From NCBI GenBank assembly GCA_024281095.1, contig JAMXLJ010000070.1, positions 1 to 64,000 on the forward strand: DNA of 64,000 nt, in the 5' to 3' direction. Made by a program: the position numbers and the translations under genes. The stretch's first letter is position 1; every line of letters starts with the position of its first letter. Below, one piece after another: positions 48,060 to 56,519 of the stretch. Below the pieces are notes generated by a model, which had not been told where the DNA came from, did not search any database, and was given only the letters and a program-made list of their open reading frames with translations. Source of the stretch: Acidimicrobiia bacterium (GTDB lineage Bacteria > Actinomycetota > Acidimicrobiia > IMCC26256 > JAMXLJ01).

Positions 48060-48722
48060 GTGTCCGGTGAGCCCACACGTGTGTTTCTGCTCGACGACCA
48101 CGAGGTCGTGCGACGCGGGCTGCGCGAGATGATCGACGTCGAGGACGACCTCCGGGTCGTCGGCGAGGCCGCAACGGCCGAGGAGGCGCTGGCGCGGATC
48201 CCGGCCAGCCGTCCGGACGTCGCGGTGCTCGACGTGCGCCTCCCCGATGGCAACGGCGTCGAGGTGTGTCGTGAAGTGCGTTCCCGCCACGCCGACATCC
48301 AGTGCCTGATTCTCACGTCGTTCGCGGACGACGAGGCGTTGTTCCAAGCGATCATGGCCGGCGCATCCGGGTATCTGCTCAAGCAGATCAAGGGTCCCGA
48401 CATCGTCGAAGGCATCCGGCGTGTCGCGCTCGGGCAGTCGCTGCTCGACCCCTCGGTGACGACCCGAGTGCTCGATCGGCTCCGGGCGGGCCCCGAGGAG
48501 GACGAACGACTCGGGACGCTGACCGAACAGGAGCGACGGATCCTCGACCTCATCGCCGAGGGGCTCACCAACCGTCAGATCGCGCAGACGGTCCACCTCG
48601 CCGAGAAGACGGTCAAGAACTACGTGTCCAACCTGCTCGCGAAGCTCGGCATGGAGCGGCGGACACAAGCGGCGGTGTACGCGGCGAAGCTTCTCGAACG
48701 CCAGCCGCCGGGGCCCGACTGA
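48060..48722 (+). CDS. NarL/DevR-type response regulator
   Basis: A 220-residue response regulator: acidic pair D12-D13, phospho-acceptor Asp58 (VAVLDVRLPDGNG), and a LuxR helix-turn-helix (GLTNRQIAQTVHLAEKTVKNYVSNLL). The linker helix and the KTVKNYVSNLLAKLGMERR end resemble mycobacterial DevR/DosR, the dormancy regulator. No kinase is adjacent (an orphan), so it may answer to the GAF kinase at 354 or another. It is divergent from ackA; control of ackA is possible but unproved. Confidence 0.9.
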   Translation: MSGEPTRVFLLDDHEVVRRGLREMIDVEDDLRVVGEAATAEEALARIPASRPDVAVLDVRLPDGNGVEVCREVRSRHADIQCLILTSFADDEALFQAIMAGASGYLLKQIKGPDIVEGIRRVALGQSLLDPSVTTRVLDRLRAGPEEDERLGTLTEQERRILDLIAEGLTNRQIAQTVHLAEKTVKNYVSNLLAKLGMERRTQAAVYAAKLLERQPPGPD

Positions 48723-48743
48723 CGCCGACGTCACCGGCCCCTC

Positions 48744-49313
48744 TCAGCAGCTGACGGAGCCCGTGTCGCGGCGCGCGACCGGCTCCCGCGCCGGCAGCGG
48801 CCCGAAGCTGCCCGAGTGCGTGGACCCGAACTCCTGGGTCGCCCAGATCGTCCCGTCGGGCGCGCACACGACACCGATGCCGATGCGTTCCAGATTCGGC
48901 GCGAGCACGTCGTGACGGTGTGAGTCGGAGCGCATCCACGCCACGTGCAGCGCTCCGGCCGTCGTGCCCGGCGGTCCGTTGCCGATGTTCTCCGCGACGG
49001 CGACGAAGTGCGCGAGCAGCGGGTGCAGGTCGCTGTGGCGCAGGCCGGTGCGCGACATCTCCTCGCTCCAGGCGAACGCCCGTTGCGTGAGTTGCCCGTC
49101 CGGCGTGAGCACTCGCAAGCCGCGCGCGGCGCGCTCTTCGTTGACCCGCGTCACCAAGTCCGCGGCGATCGCCTGTTCGTGCGCGGTCGCGGCGTGCCAG
49201 ACGACGGATTGGGCCGCGCCGGCGTCGTCCACCGTCGCCACGGCCTGCGTGCACGCGAGCCCCGCGGTCGCGAGCGCGACCAGCGAAGCGGCGACGGCGA
49301 GAATGCGGCCCAC
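48744..49313 (-). CDS. Secreted CAP/SCP-domain protein
   Basis: A 189-residue protein with a signal peptide (ILAVAASLVALATAGLACTQA) and a CAP domain: LVTRVNEERAARGLRVLTPD, FAWSEEMSRTGLRHSDL, VAENIGNGPPG, MRSDSHRHDVLAPNLERIGIG. Bacterial CAP proteins are extracytoplasmic and mostly of unknown role. GTG 49313 places the signal correctly; the longer in-frame extension is rejected. A Cys at residue 22 or so is a poor lipobox. Confidence 0.85.
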   Translation of the reverse strand: MGRILAVAASLVALATAGLACTQAVATVDDAGAAQSVVWHAATAHEQAIAADLVTRVNEERAARGLRVLTPDGQLTQRAFAWSEEMSRTGLRHSDLHPLLAHFVAVAENIGNGPPGTTAGALHVAWMRSDSHRHDVLAPNLERIGIGVVCAPDGTIWATQEFGSTHSGSFGPLPAREPVARRDTGSVSC

Positions 49314-49367
49314 GCCGTCGTATCGGTCGCAGTCGGGACCTCCTTGACGCCGGCCGCATCTGCTGCC

Positions 49368-49408
49368 TTGGGACGATTTCGTGCCGTATCGCGTGAAAAT
49401 CGTCCCAA
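49368..49408. repeat. Family C palindromic element, copy 3
   Basis: TTGGGACGATTTC and GAAAATCGTCCCAA are complementary with one bulged base. Located just past the stop of the VanW gene, so it may terminate that leftward transcript. Confidence 0.8.
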
Positions 49409-49416
49409 CTCGGTGG

Positions 49417-51246
49417 TCAGGAGGTGGGCGGCGGTGTGCTGGTCGGCGAGGCCGTGGTGGGCGGGGCGCCCCCGGGACCGCGGGCGACCTTCTCGGGGAA
49501 CATCTCGTAGTGCGTGAAGTACTGCTCGCGCACGTCCGGTGCACCGGGCTTCGAGATGACGCGGTTCACGATCACGTCGTAGCCGGTCTCGCCCGGCTGC
49601 AGCACACGGGTCGACCCGGCCGGGAGGGTCGGATCGTCGACGTACTCCGTGGTCGGCGCCACGGTCTTGAGCACCAGTGGGCCCTCGGCCCGCACGGCGC
49701 GACCTTCGGAGTTCCCGTAGAACGTCACGCTGACCGACGTCGCCGAGTACGAGGTTCGCACGAGGATGCCCGACGCGGTGTCGTTCTGGAACTCGAGGTC
49801 GATCGAGCCGTAGTTCAGCGTCGCGTCGCGGCCGAGTGGATAACGGCTGATGTACACGAGGTGGGCCGCGTGCACGACGTCCTTGTAACCACCGAAGAAC
49901 ACGGCGTTCCAGAACGTGGTCGCGAGCTGACTGACCCCACCGCCGTAGTCCTCCCCGAAGCTGTCGCTGAGGACGACGGGCGCTTTCACGAACCCGCGCT
50001 CCGGAGTTCGTGGCCCGAGCGCGCCGTTGAGCGAGAACGTGGCATGGGGCTCGATCACCGTGTTGTCGAGGATGTCGGCGGCTCGATGGATGTTCTTCAC
50101 GCGTGGTTCGCCGGCAGGGTGGCGTGTCGTGAACGTCGACACCTGCCCGGTGATGTTCAGCCGTTGCGCCCAGGCCGTGTCGTGGGCCGGCGCGGTCTCG
50201 CTCAGGCTCGCGGTCACGGCGCGCTCACCCCGAAGGATCGCCGGTGCCGCGGCAGTGGTGTCGAGGGTGCGACCCGATTTCGACGGCACCACGCTGACAC
50301 GCGTGCCCTGCACCGCGAAGGTCGCGTCGACGGGGGGCTGCTCGAGCGCGGCGAGGCCGTCGCCGAGCGCGTGCCGCAACGCAGCACCGTCGACGTCGAG
50401 TACGACGTCGCGGTGCTCGACGCGCGTCGTCAAGGTCATCGCGAGTTGCGCGGGCGCGAGCGTGAACGGACGACCCTCGACAGTCATCGTCACGGGTGCC
50501 GCCAGCACGGCGCGCGCGCGTTGCGCGGCCCGTTCGTACGCGGCGCGATCCGTCGGGGGTGCCACGGCGCCGACCGGGAGGTGGATCACGCCGGTGCGCC
50601 CCGAGCGAAGCGCCGCTTCGATACGGCGGCGGGCGTCGTCACGAAGGAGGTGACGTCCGGGTTGCGGCGGGCGCACGAGCACATCGGTGCCGTGGAACTG
50701 GAGCGAGCCCGGATCGAGGCCGCGCGCCGCTTGCACGCTCCAGCCGTCGAGCACCCCTTCGAGCCGGAGACGGTCGAGGTGCACCACGAGCGGGACGCGC
50801 TCGGGTCGGAAGCGGCGTTCGACGACGTCGAGCCACTGCGCGAACACGTTGCCCCGCCGCCCGACCTGCCGCGCTGCGCGCACCGTCGCCGGGACGTCGA
50901 CCGCGAGGCCGACGACGCTCGGGTCGACTGCGAGCCGCTGACCTCCGACGTCGACGGTGACCGGCCGGCCGGACAAGCGCGCTGCGAGCCGCGCGACGCG
51001 CGTCGTCGCCTCACCTGTCGACGCGTTGCCCACGGCCACACCGGCCACTTCGACGTTGCGGACAACCTTGCCGCCACTCGCCAGCGCCTCGCCGAGCACG
51101 ACCCCGGCGAGCACGAGCAGCGCGCCCGCGAGGACGACTCCGCCGGCGAGCACGACCTGCGGCGAACGACGCGCCGCGGCTCGGGACCCGGGGTTCGTCG
51201 TGGCGCGGTCGCGCGAGGAGGTGTCGTGAAGGCCGTCGAGGGACAA
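49417..51246 (-). CDS. VanW-family protein with peptidoglycan-binding domains
   Basis: A 609-residue membrane-anchored protein: a short cytoplasmic lead, one helix (VVLAGGVVLAGALLVLAGVVL), two PG-binding_4-type domains (about residues 60-330), then the VanW domain (NIHRAADILDNTVIEPHATFS, GGGVSQLATTFWNAVFFGG) and a Pro/Thr tail. VanW proteins accompany cell-wall remodelling; function is unknown. TTG 51246 is chosen because no better start precedes the membrane segment and a TAGCCT -10 lies eight bases upstream. Confidence 0.85.
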   Translation of the reverse strand: MSLDGLHDTSSRDRATTNPGSRAAARRSPQVVLAGGVVLAGALLVLAGVVLGEALASGGKVVRNVEVAGVAVGNASTGEATTRVARLAARLSGRPVTVDVGGQRLAVDPSVVGLAVDVPATVRAARQVGRRGNVFAQWLDVVERRFRPERVPLVVHLDRLRLEGVLDGWSVQAARGLDPGSLQFHGTDVLVRPPQPGRHLLRDDARRRIEAALRSGRTGVIHLPVGAVAPPTDRAAYERAAQRARAVLAAPVTMTVEGRPFTLAPAQLAMTLTTRVEHRDVVLDVDGAALRHALGDGLAALEQPPVDATFAVQGTRVSVVPSKSGRTLDTTAAAPAILRGERAVTASLSETAPAHDTAWAQRLNITGQVSTFTTRHPAGEPRVKNIHRAADILDNTVIEPHATFSLNGALGPRTPERGFVKAPVVLSDSFGEDYGGGVSQLATTFWNAVFFGGYKDVVHAAHLVYISRYPLGRDATLNYGSIDLEFQNDTASGILVRTSYSATSVSVTFYGNSEGRAVRAEGPLVLKTVAPTTEYVDDPTLPAGSTRVLQPGETGYDVIVNRVISKPGAPDVREQYFTHYEMFPEKVARGPGGAPPTTASPTSTPPPTS

Positions 51247-51254
51247 GCGGGCCC

Positions 51255-51260
51255 AGGCTA
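51255..51260 (-). promoter_or_regulatory. -10 element, VanW gene
   Basis: Leftward TAGCCT, eight bases before TTG 51246. Confidence 0.5.
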
Positions 51261-51314
51261 GTGACCGCCCCGAGGCGTCCGGCACGCCCCGGGGCCCGTG
51301 CGCCCGGTCGTACC

Positions 51315-51328
51315 TGACCGAGCGGTCA
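51315..51328 (+). promoter_or_regulatory. TetR-type operator upstream of the acyl-CoA dehydrogenase gene
   Basis: TGACCG-AG-CGGTCA is a perfect 6+6 palindrome lying over the -35 region of the likely promoter. The shape is that of TetR-family operators in lipid catabolism; no regulator gene is adjacent. Confidence 0.55.
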
Positions 51329-51338
51329 AGAGAGCCGA

Positions 51339-51344
51339 TACGAT
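51339..51344 (+). promoter_or_regulatory. -10 element, acyl-CoA dehydrogenase gene
   Basis: TACGAT, followed by a leader of about 30 bases with GGAGGA six bases before ATG 51380. Confidence 0.5.
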
Positions 51345-51379
51345 CGACCGGCTGTTCCGAGCGCTCTGGAGGATGCCTC

Positions 51380-52660
51380 ATGGCCGTCGACGTCGCCGCC
51401 CTCACGCCCGAGCAGTTGCGCGAGCAGACGCGCGCATGGCTGCGCGAGAACCTTCCCGCGGGCTGGATGGAAGCGGTCGACACCGGCGACGACGCGACGT
51501 TCGCGCAGCTGCGTCAACAGCTCGACTACGACGACTGGTGCGTCCGGCTGGGCGAGGCCGGTTACGCGACGCCGACGTGGCCGGCCGAGTACGGCGCCGG
51601 GCTGTCGCTCTCGCCCGGTCAGGCCAAGCACGTCAACGACGTGCTGAGCCACTACAAGGTCCCGCGTCCCTTCAACATCATCGGCATCGGCATGGGCGGC
51701 CCGACGGTGATGGCCTGGGGAAGCGAGGAATTGAAGCACCGCCTCCTGCGCGGCATCGCGACGAACCAGGAGATCTGGTGCCAGCTCTTCAGTGAGCCCG
51801 GCGCCGGATCCGACGTCGCCGGTCTCGCGACGCGCGCCGTGCGTGACGGCGACGAGTGGGTCGTGACCGGACAGAAGGTGTGGACCACCCTCGCGCACGT
51901 CTCGCGCTACGGGATGCTCGTCGCGCGCACGAACCCCGACCTGCCGAAGCATCAGGGCCTCAGCTATTTCATCGTCGACATGCAGGCGCCCGGTGTCGAC
52001 GTGCGGCCGCTCGTGCAGATGACCGGCGACGCCGAGTTCAACGAGGTGTACCTCAACGACGTGCGCATCCCCGACTCGATGCGACTTGGTCGTGAGGGCG
52101 ACGGGTGGCGTGTCGCGATTACGACGCTCATGAACGAGCGTGTCGCGCTGTCGGGCGCGGGCTCCGTCAGCCACGAAGGCGTGGGCGGCAGCGGTGTGGA
52201 ACGGATCATCGATCGGCACAAGCCGGTCACCGACCCCGGCTTCCGGCAGCGGCTCGCGCAGGCCTACATCGAGGGCACGCTCATCAGGCTCACCAACCAG
52301 CGGGCCGCGGCCCGGCGCAAGAGCGGCGCCGAGGCCGGCCCCGAGGGCTCGGTTACCAAGCTCTTCCAGGCCGAGTACAACAAGCGCCTCCAGAAGCTGG
52401 CGATCGACATGGAGGGCGCGGCGGGCATGGCGTGGGACGGGCCGGCCCTCGGCCGTCGCGAGCGCATGGGCCGCGTCGCCGTCGCGCCCGACGACGCCCG
52501 TTCGGTGCCCGTCGGATTCCTGCGGGCCCAGGCCAACACGATTGAAGGCGGGACGTCGGAGATCATGCGCAACATCCTCGGCGAGCGTGTGCTCGGCCTC
52601 CCCAAGGAGCCGGACAACTCTCGCGAGCTGCCCTGGAAGGACGTGCCAAGAAGCGGCTGA
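51380..52660 (+). CDS. Acyl-CoA dehydrogenase
   Basis: A 426-residue ACAD: QLFSEPGAGSDVAGLATRAV, WVVTGQKVWTT (FAD and substrate binding), EFNEVYLNDVRIPDSMRLG, and the C-terminal NTIEGGTSEIMRNILGERVLGLP. It introduces a C2-C3 double bond in an acyl-CoA. The long N-terminal region (EQTRAWLRENLPAGW) resembles FadE proteins active on branched or steroid side-chain substrates. Strong GGAGGA before ATG 51380; a TetR-type palindrome lies upstream. Confidence 0.93.
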   Translation: MAVDVAALTPEQLREQTRAWLRENLPAGWMEAVDTGDDATFAQLRQQLDYDDWCVRLGEAGYATPTWPAEYGAGLSLSPGQAKHVNDVLSHYKVPRPFNIIGIGMGGPTVMAWGSEELKHRLLRGIATNQEIWCQLFSEPGAGSDVAGLATRAVRDGDEWVVTGQKVWTTLAHVSRYGMLVARTNPDLPKHQGLSYFIVDMQAPGVDVRPLVQMTGDAEFNEVYLNDVRIPDSMRLGREGDGWRVAITTLMNERVALSGAGSVSHEGVGGSGVERIIDRHKPVTDPGFRQRLAQAYIEGTLIRLTNQRAAARRKSGAEAGPEGSVTKLFQAEYNKRLQKLAIDMEGAAGMAWDGPALGRRERMGRVAVAPDDARSVPVGFLRAQANTIEGGTSEIMRNILGERVLGLPKEPDNSRELPWKDVPRSG

Positions 52661-52719
52661 GCGGGCCCACGGTACGCCGGGCGGGCTTCGATCGGGTCCG
52701 GGCGGGGGAGAAGTGGCGC

Positions 52720-53802
52720 ATGACCGCTCCTCAGCACCGCACCGGCGCCCGCGCCGCCTTCGTCGCCCTGCTCGCGTGCATTGCGCTCGCCGCCGGATGC
52801 TCCAGTTCCGCCGGCAACAAGTCGTCGTCCACCTCGACGCCGGCGGTCCGACCGCCGCGGCTCGGCAGCGCCGTCGGCGGTGCGCAGGCCGTTGCGCCCC
52901 CCGCGGCCGACTCCGGGATTCCCGGGGTGGTCGCCCGTGTCTCACCGTCGGTCGTGACGATCCTCACGTCGAGCGGGCTCGGGAGCGGTGTGGTGTGGGC
53001 CGCCGACGGAACGATCGTCACCGACGATCACGTGGTCAACGGCAACAAGAACGTGACGGTCGCGTTCGCGGACGGAAGACGCGTGGGTGCCACCGTGCTG
53101 GCCGGCGACAAGGTCACCGACCTCGCGGTCGTGAAGGCCGACCGGGCCGGCCTCCCCGCGGCGACGTTCGCGTCCGCGCTGCCGCCCGTCGGCGGGACCG
53201 CGATCGCGATCGGCAGCCCGCTCGGCTTCGAGAACACCGTGAGCGTGGGGGTCGTATCAGGGCTGCAACGGTCGGTTCCGGGATCGGCACAGCAGGGGAC
53301 GCCCCTCGCGAACCTGGTCCAGACCGACGCCGCGATCTCTCCGGGCGACTCCGGTGGCGGATTGTTCAACGGCAGCGGGCAGGTCATCGGCATCAACGAG
53401 GCGTACCTGCCGCCGTCGACCGGAGCGGTCGAGATCGGGTTCGCGACACCGGTGACCACCGTGCAGCAGGTCATCCCGCAGTTGATCAAGAACGGGAAGG
53501 CCGTGCATCCGTTCGTCGGCGTCCAGCTCGCGCAGCTGACACCCGACATTGCGAGCCAGCTCGGTGTGAAGGCGCAGTCGGGCGCGATCGTGGTCAGTGT
53601 CGTGTCGGGGAGCCCGGCGCAGAAGGCGGGCATCGCCGAAGGGGACGTGATCACCGCGGTCGACGGCAAGTCCGTGAACTCCGTCGAGGACTTCGTCGGG
53701 ACGCTCGCGAATCATCAGCCCGGCGACACGATCACGCTGACGATCGTGCGCGGCGACGCGACCAAGCAGGTGAAGGTCACGCTGAGCGAGCAGCCCGGGT
53801 AG
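52720..53802 (+). CDS. Lipoprotein HtrA/DegP-type S1C serine protease
   Basis: A 360-residue protease with a lipobox (ALAAGC, Cys27), a Ser/Thr/Pro linker, a trypsin-like domain with His in DDHVVNG, Asp in DLAVVKAD and Ser in SPGDSGGGLF, and one PDZ domain (AIVVSVVSGSPAQKAGIAEGDVI). The usual NAHV around the His is DDHV. It acts outside the membrane in protein quality control. The ATG is 59 bases past the dehydrogenase stop; the two are probably unrelated functionally. Confidence 0.93.
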   Translation: MTAPQHRTGARAAFVALLACIALAAGCSSSAGNKSSSTSTPAVRPPRLGSAVGGAQAVAPPAADSGIPGVVARVSPSVVTILTSSGLGSGVVWAADGTIVTDDHVVNGNKNVTVAFADGRRVGATVLAGDKVTDLAVVKADRAGLPAATFASALPPVGGTAIAIGSPLGFENTVSVGVVSGLQRSVPGSAQQGTPLANLVQTDAAISPGDSGGGLFNGSGQVIGINEAYLPPSTGAVEIGFATPVTTVQQVIPQLIKNGKAVHPFVGVQLAQLTPDIASQLGVKAQSGAIVVSVVSGSPAQKAGIAEGDVITAVDGKSVNSVEDFVGTLANHQPGDTITLTIVRGDATKQVKVTLSEQPG

Positions 53803-53805
53803 CGC

Positions 53806-54642
53806 TCAGCCGGTATCCGGCGACCCGGTCGTGACAGTCGTTTGGCCGTTGCGTCCGTGCGCTGGCTTGTAGCCGAGGCTCCATGGAAACGCGATGATCG
53901 CCACCGCCATCGCGCCCGCGGCAAGCAGACCGAGCCTGCCGGCAGGGTGCGGTCGCGCTCGCGTGCGACCGTGGCGGATCACGTGCACGCGCCCCCACCA
54001 CGCGACGATCGCGATCACGAGGGCCAGCGTGGCCCACGCAAGCCCCCGGGCGACGCACGGTACGAACGCAAGATCGCTTCCCGCCGCCTGGTTGAGGAGG
54101 CGATGCGACGCGCCGAACGGAAGCACGCCTTCGAGCGTCCCCCTGCTCGGCAGGCTCATCTCGATGCCCACCATCCCGATGAGCACGAGCGTGCCCTCGA
54201 GCTCATGGGGAACGATGCCCGCGATGGCAAGGCCGAACGGCACCGCGACGAGCGCGACGAGCAGCATGGCCACGATCAGTGCGACCGCGTTCTTCGGCGG
54301 AACGAAGGCCCACATCATGCCGGTGAACGCGGTCGCCAACACCAGGCCGAAGCTCGTCAGCAGCAGCACCCGGCCGGCGAGGAGCTCGGCCGGACGGTAC
54401 CCGTCGAGCACGAGCCTACGGTCCACCGGCCGCGCCGCAAGTGCCGAGTACAGCGCCGCGCCCGCAATGGACCAGCTCAAGCCGATGCCGCCCGACGTGT
54501 AGCCGTTGCCGCCCTCGCCGAAGCGTGTCGACACGTAGAACGCGACGGGTAATGCGACGAGCAACACGAGCGCCAGACGCCGGCGCAACAGATCGCGTCC
54601 GAGCATTTCGGCGGTCGCGACGACGCGCCCGAGGGTCGTCAC
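53806..54642 (-). CDS. ABC transporter permease (ABC-2-like)
   Basis: A 278-residue integral membrane protein with about six helices (LALVLLVALPVAFYV, VLLLTSFGLVLATAFTGMMW, ALIVAMLLVALVAVPFGLAIAG, LAWATLALVIAIVAWW and LLAAGAMAVAIIAFPW among them). It has no substrate-binding motif. GTG 54642 overlaps the ATPase gene stop by four bases, so the pair forms one transporter; the substrate, and whether it exports, are unknown. It converges with the protease gene. Confidence 0.8.
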   Translation of the reverse strand: MTTLGRVVATAEMLGRDLLRRRLALVLLVALPVAFYVSTRFGEGGNGYTSGGIGLSWSIAGAALYSALAARPVDRRLVLDGYRPAELLAGRVLLLTSFGLVLATAFTGMMWAFVPPKNAVALIVAMLLVALVAVPFGLAIAGIVPHELEGTLVLIGMVGIEMSLPSRGTLEGVLPFGASHRLLNQAAGSDLAFVPCVARGLAWATLALVIAIVAWWGRVHVIRHGRTRARPHPAGRLGLLAAGAMAVAIIAFPWSLGYKPAHGRNGQTTVTTGSPDTG

Positions 54643-55253
54643 GCGGCGGAGGTCGTGACTGCGGGATGCAGTTCGACGACGCGGTCGACACGGTTCAGCT
54701 CCGCGAGCATGTGCGTCACGACGAGGACGGCCTTGCCCTTCGCGCGCCACTCGTCGACGTGATGCCAGAAGTTGACGTACGTGCCGTGATCGAAACCCTG
54801 GTACGGCTCGTCGAGCAGCAGGACGTCCTGGCCGCCGAGCAGCGCCAGCGCGAGGTTGAGCTTCTGGCGTGATCCGCCCGAGAGGTGACGGGTGACCTCT
54901 CTGCGGTGCACGGGAAACCCGAGCTCCTCGAGCAGTTGGTGCCCCACTGCGAGCGCATCGGCGCGAGTCATCCCGTGCGCCCGCCCGAACAGCACGAGGT
55001 GCTCATCCGCGTTGAGCAGGTCGAGCAGGCCCGGCACCTGCGGGCAGTATCCAATGGCGCCGTCGACGGTGATGGTGCCGCTGTCGGGCGCCATCAGGCC
55101 CGCGCAGACGCGAAGCAGCGTGCTCTTCCCCGCGCCGTTCTCGCCGATGAGCGCCACCGCCTCACCCGCGTCGAGGTCGAGGTCGACGTGTGAGAGCACG
55201 ACGTGGCGCCCGAACCGCTTGGAGATGTCGCGCACCGTGAGTGAGGTGCCCAT
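54639..55253 (-). CDS. ABC transporter ATP-binding protein
   Basis: A 204-residue ATPase: Walker A GENGAGKST, Q-loop YCPQVPG, signature LSGGSRQKL, Walker B VLLLDEPYQGFD, and the H-loop VVTHM. ATG 55253 follows AAGGA and matches the family start (SLTVRDISKRFGRHVVL). It partners the downstream permease in a two-gene exporter-like operon. It is divergent from the adenylate cyclase gene. Confidence 0.92.
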   Translation of the reverse strand: MGTSLTVRDISKRFGRHVVLSHVDLDLDAGEAVALIGENGAGKSTLLRVCAGLMAPDSGTITVDGAIGYCPQVPGLLDLLNADEHLVLFGRAHGMTRADALAVGHQLLEELGFPVHRREVTRHLSGGSRQKLNLALALLGGQDVLLLDEPYQGFDHGTYVNFWHHVDEWRAKGKAVLVVTHMLAELNRVDRVVELHPAVTTSAA

Positions 55254-55360
55254 CGTCAGTACGTCCTTGCGCGCAAGGGCGCGGGCAGTCGTTCGGGCCC
55301 ACATTGTGCCCCGGCCCGCGACGACCCACGGACTCGCGCCCGGCTGCGAGCCTGCGGTCG

Positions 55361-55366
55361 TATCGT
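55361..55366 (+). promoter_or_regulatory. -10 element, adenylate cyclase gene
   Basis: TATCGT, six bases before ATG 55373; leaderless. Confidence 0.6.
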
Positions 55367-55372
55367 CGGCGG

Positions 55373-56467
55373 ATGGACCTGAAGCTGCGTGGGTTCCTGT
55401 ACCGGCGGGGCGCCTCCCCGGAGGAGATCCGCCGGGCGGAGCAGGAGGGTTGGCTCGCCCTGCTCGCCGCGGACCGCATCGTGGTCCCCGGCCGGCCCCG
55501 CTACGACCAGGCCGAGGTGGCGGAGAAGGCGGGAGTCGAGCGCGAGGTCGCCGATCGCATTTGGCGGGCGCTCGGCTTCCCGGATCCGCCGGAGGGCCTG
55601 CCCGTGTTCAGTGATCGCGACGCGAAGGCGTTGCAGACGCTGATGGAGCGGGTCGGCTCGTCGCCTCTCACTCAGCAGCTCGACGGGTCCGGCGACATGC
55701 TCGTCGAGCAGACCCGTGCGGTCGCCGCAGGGCTGCAACGACTCGCCGAGCTCTTCTCGGATCAGCTCGCGGCTGCGATCGAGCTCGGGCGCGCGTCGGG
55801 GATGAGCGACGAGGAGTTGGCACTCGAGCTATCCGAGGACGTGGACTGGTCGACTCTCGAGCGATTGATCGATTACGCGCTGCGGCTCCAGACCCGTGCC
55901 GCGCTGTGGCGGAAGCTCGCGCAGCGCGGCACGGGCGACGAGTCGGGCGCACCGTTGACCGTCGGGTTCGTCGACCTCGTCGGATACACGGCGCTCAGCC
56001 AGACGCTCGAGCCGCCGCAGCTCGCCGCGCTCATCGCGCGATTCGAGGCACTCGCTTACGACACGGTGGCCGCGCGGGGTGGACGGGTCGTGAAGACGAT
56101 CGGCGACGAGGTGATGTTCGTCGCCGACGCCGTCGAGGTCGGTGCCACGATCGCGCTGGCGCTCGTCGACGCGGTCGTGTCCGACCCGGCGCTGCCGGGG
56201 GCCCGTGCCGGGATCGCCAGCGGGCCCGTCGTCGCGCGTGAAGGCGACTACTTCGGCCCGACGGTCAACCTCGCCGCCAGGCTCGTCGGCATGGCCCGCA
56301 ACGAGGCCGTCCTCACGTCAGGAGATGTACACGACGCGCTGAGCGCCGACGGCAGCTTCCGGTGGCGGCGGCTGCGCGCCGGAAAGGTCCGCGACATCGG
56401 GCGGGTGGAGGTGTGGCGCCTGCGTCCCGGTCGGGACGGCCGCACGCCGCCGGCCGATCCCTCCTGA
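55373..56467 (+). CDS. Class III adenylate/guanylate cyclase
   Basis: A 364-residue soluble cyclase. The N-terminal 185 residues are an actinobacterial regulatory domain (ASPEEIRRAEQEGWLALLAAD). The catalytic domain begins LTVGFVDLVGYTALSQ (metal Asp), continues VVKTIGDEVMFVA (second Asp) and ends with GPTVNLAARL carrying the transition-state Asn/Arg. It lacks membrane helices. cAMP is the probable product. Leaderless ATG at 55373; alone in its operon. Confidence 0.9.
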   Translation: MDLKLRGFLYRRGASPEEIRRAEQEGWLALLAADRIVVPGRPRYDQAEVAEKAGVEREVADRIWRALGFPDPPEGLPVFSDRDAKALQTLMERVGSSPLTQQLDGSGDMLVEQTRAVAAGLQRLAELFSDQLAAAIELGRASGMSDEELALELSEDVDWSTLERLIDYALRLQTRAALWRKLAQRGTGDESGAPLTVGFVDLVGYTALSQTLEPPQLAALIARFEALAYDTVAARGGRVVKTIGDEVMFVADAVEVGATIALALVDAVVSDPALPGARAGIASGPVVAREGDYFGPTVNLAARLVGMARNEAVLTSGDVHDALSADGSFRWRRLRAGKVRDIGRVEVWRLRPGRDGRTPPADPS

Positions 56468-56507
56468 ACGATTCCGGGGCGGGATCGGGCAACACCGGCC
56501 GAACGGG

Positions 56508-56513
56508 TAGCTT
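56508..56513 (+). promoter_or_regulatory. -10 element of mca
   Basis: TAGCTT, six bases before ATG 56520; leaderless. Confidence 0.6.
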
Positions 56514-56519
56514 CGTCGC

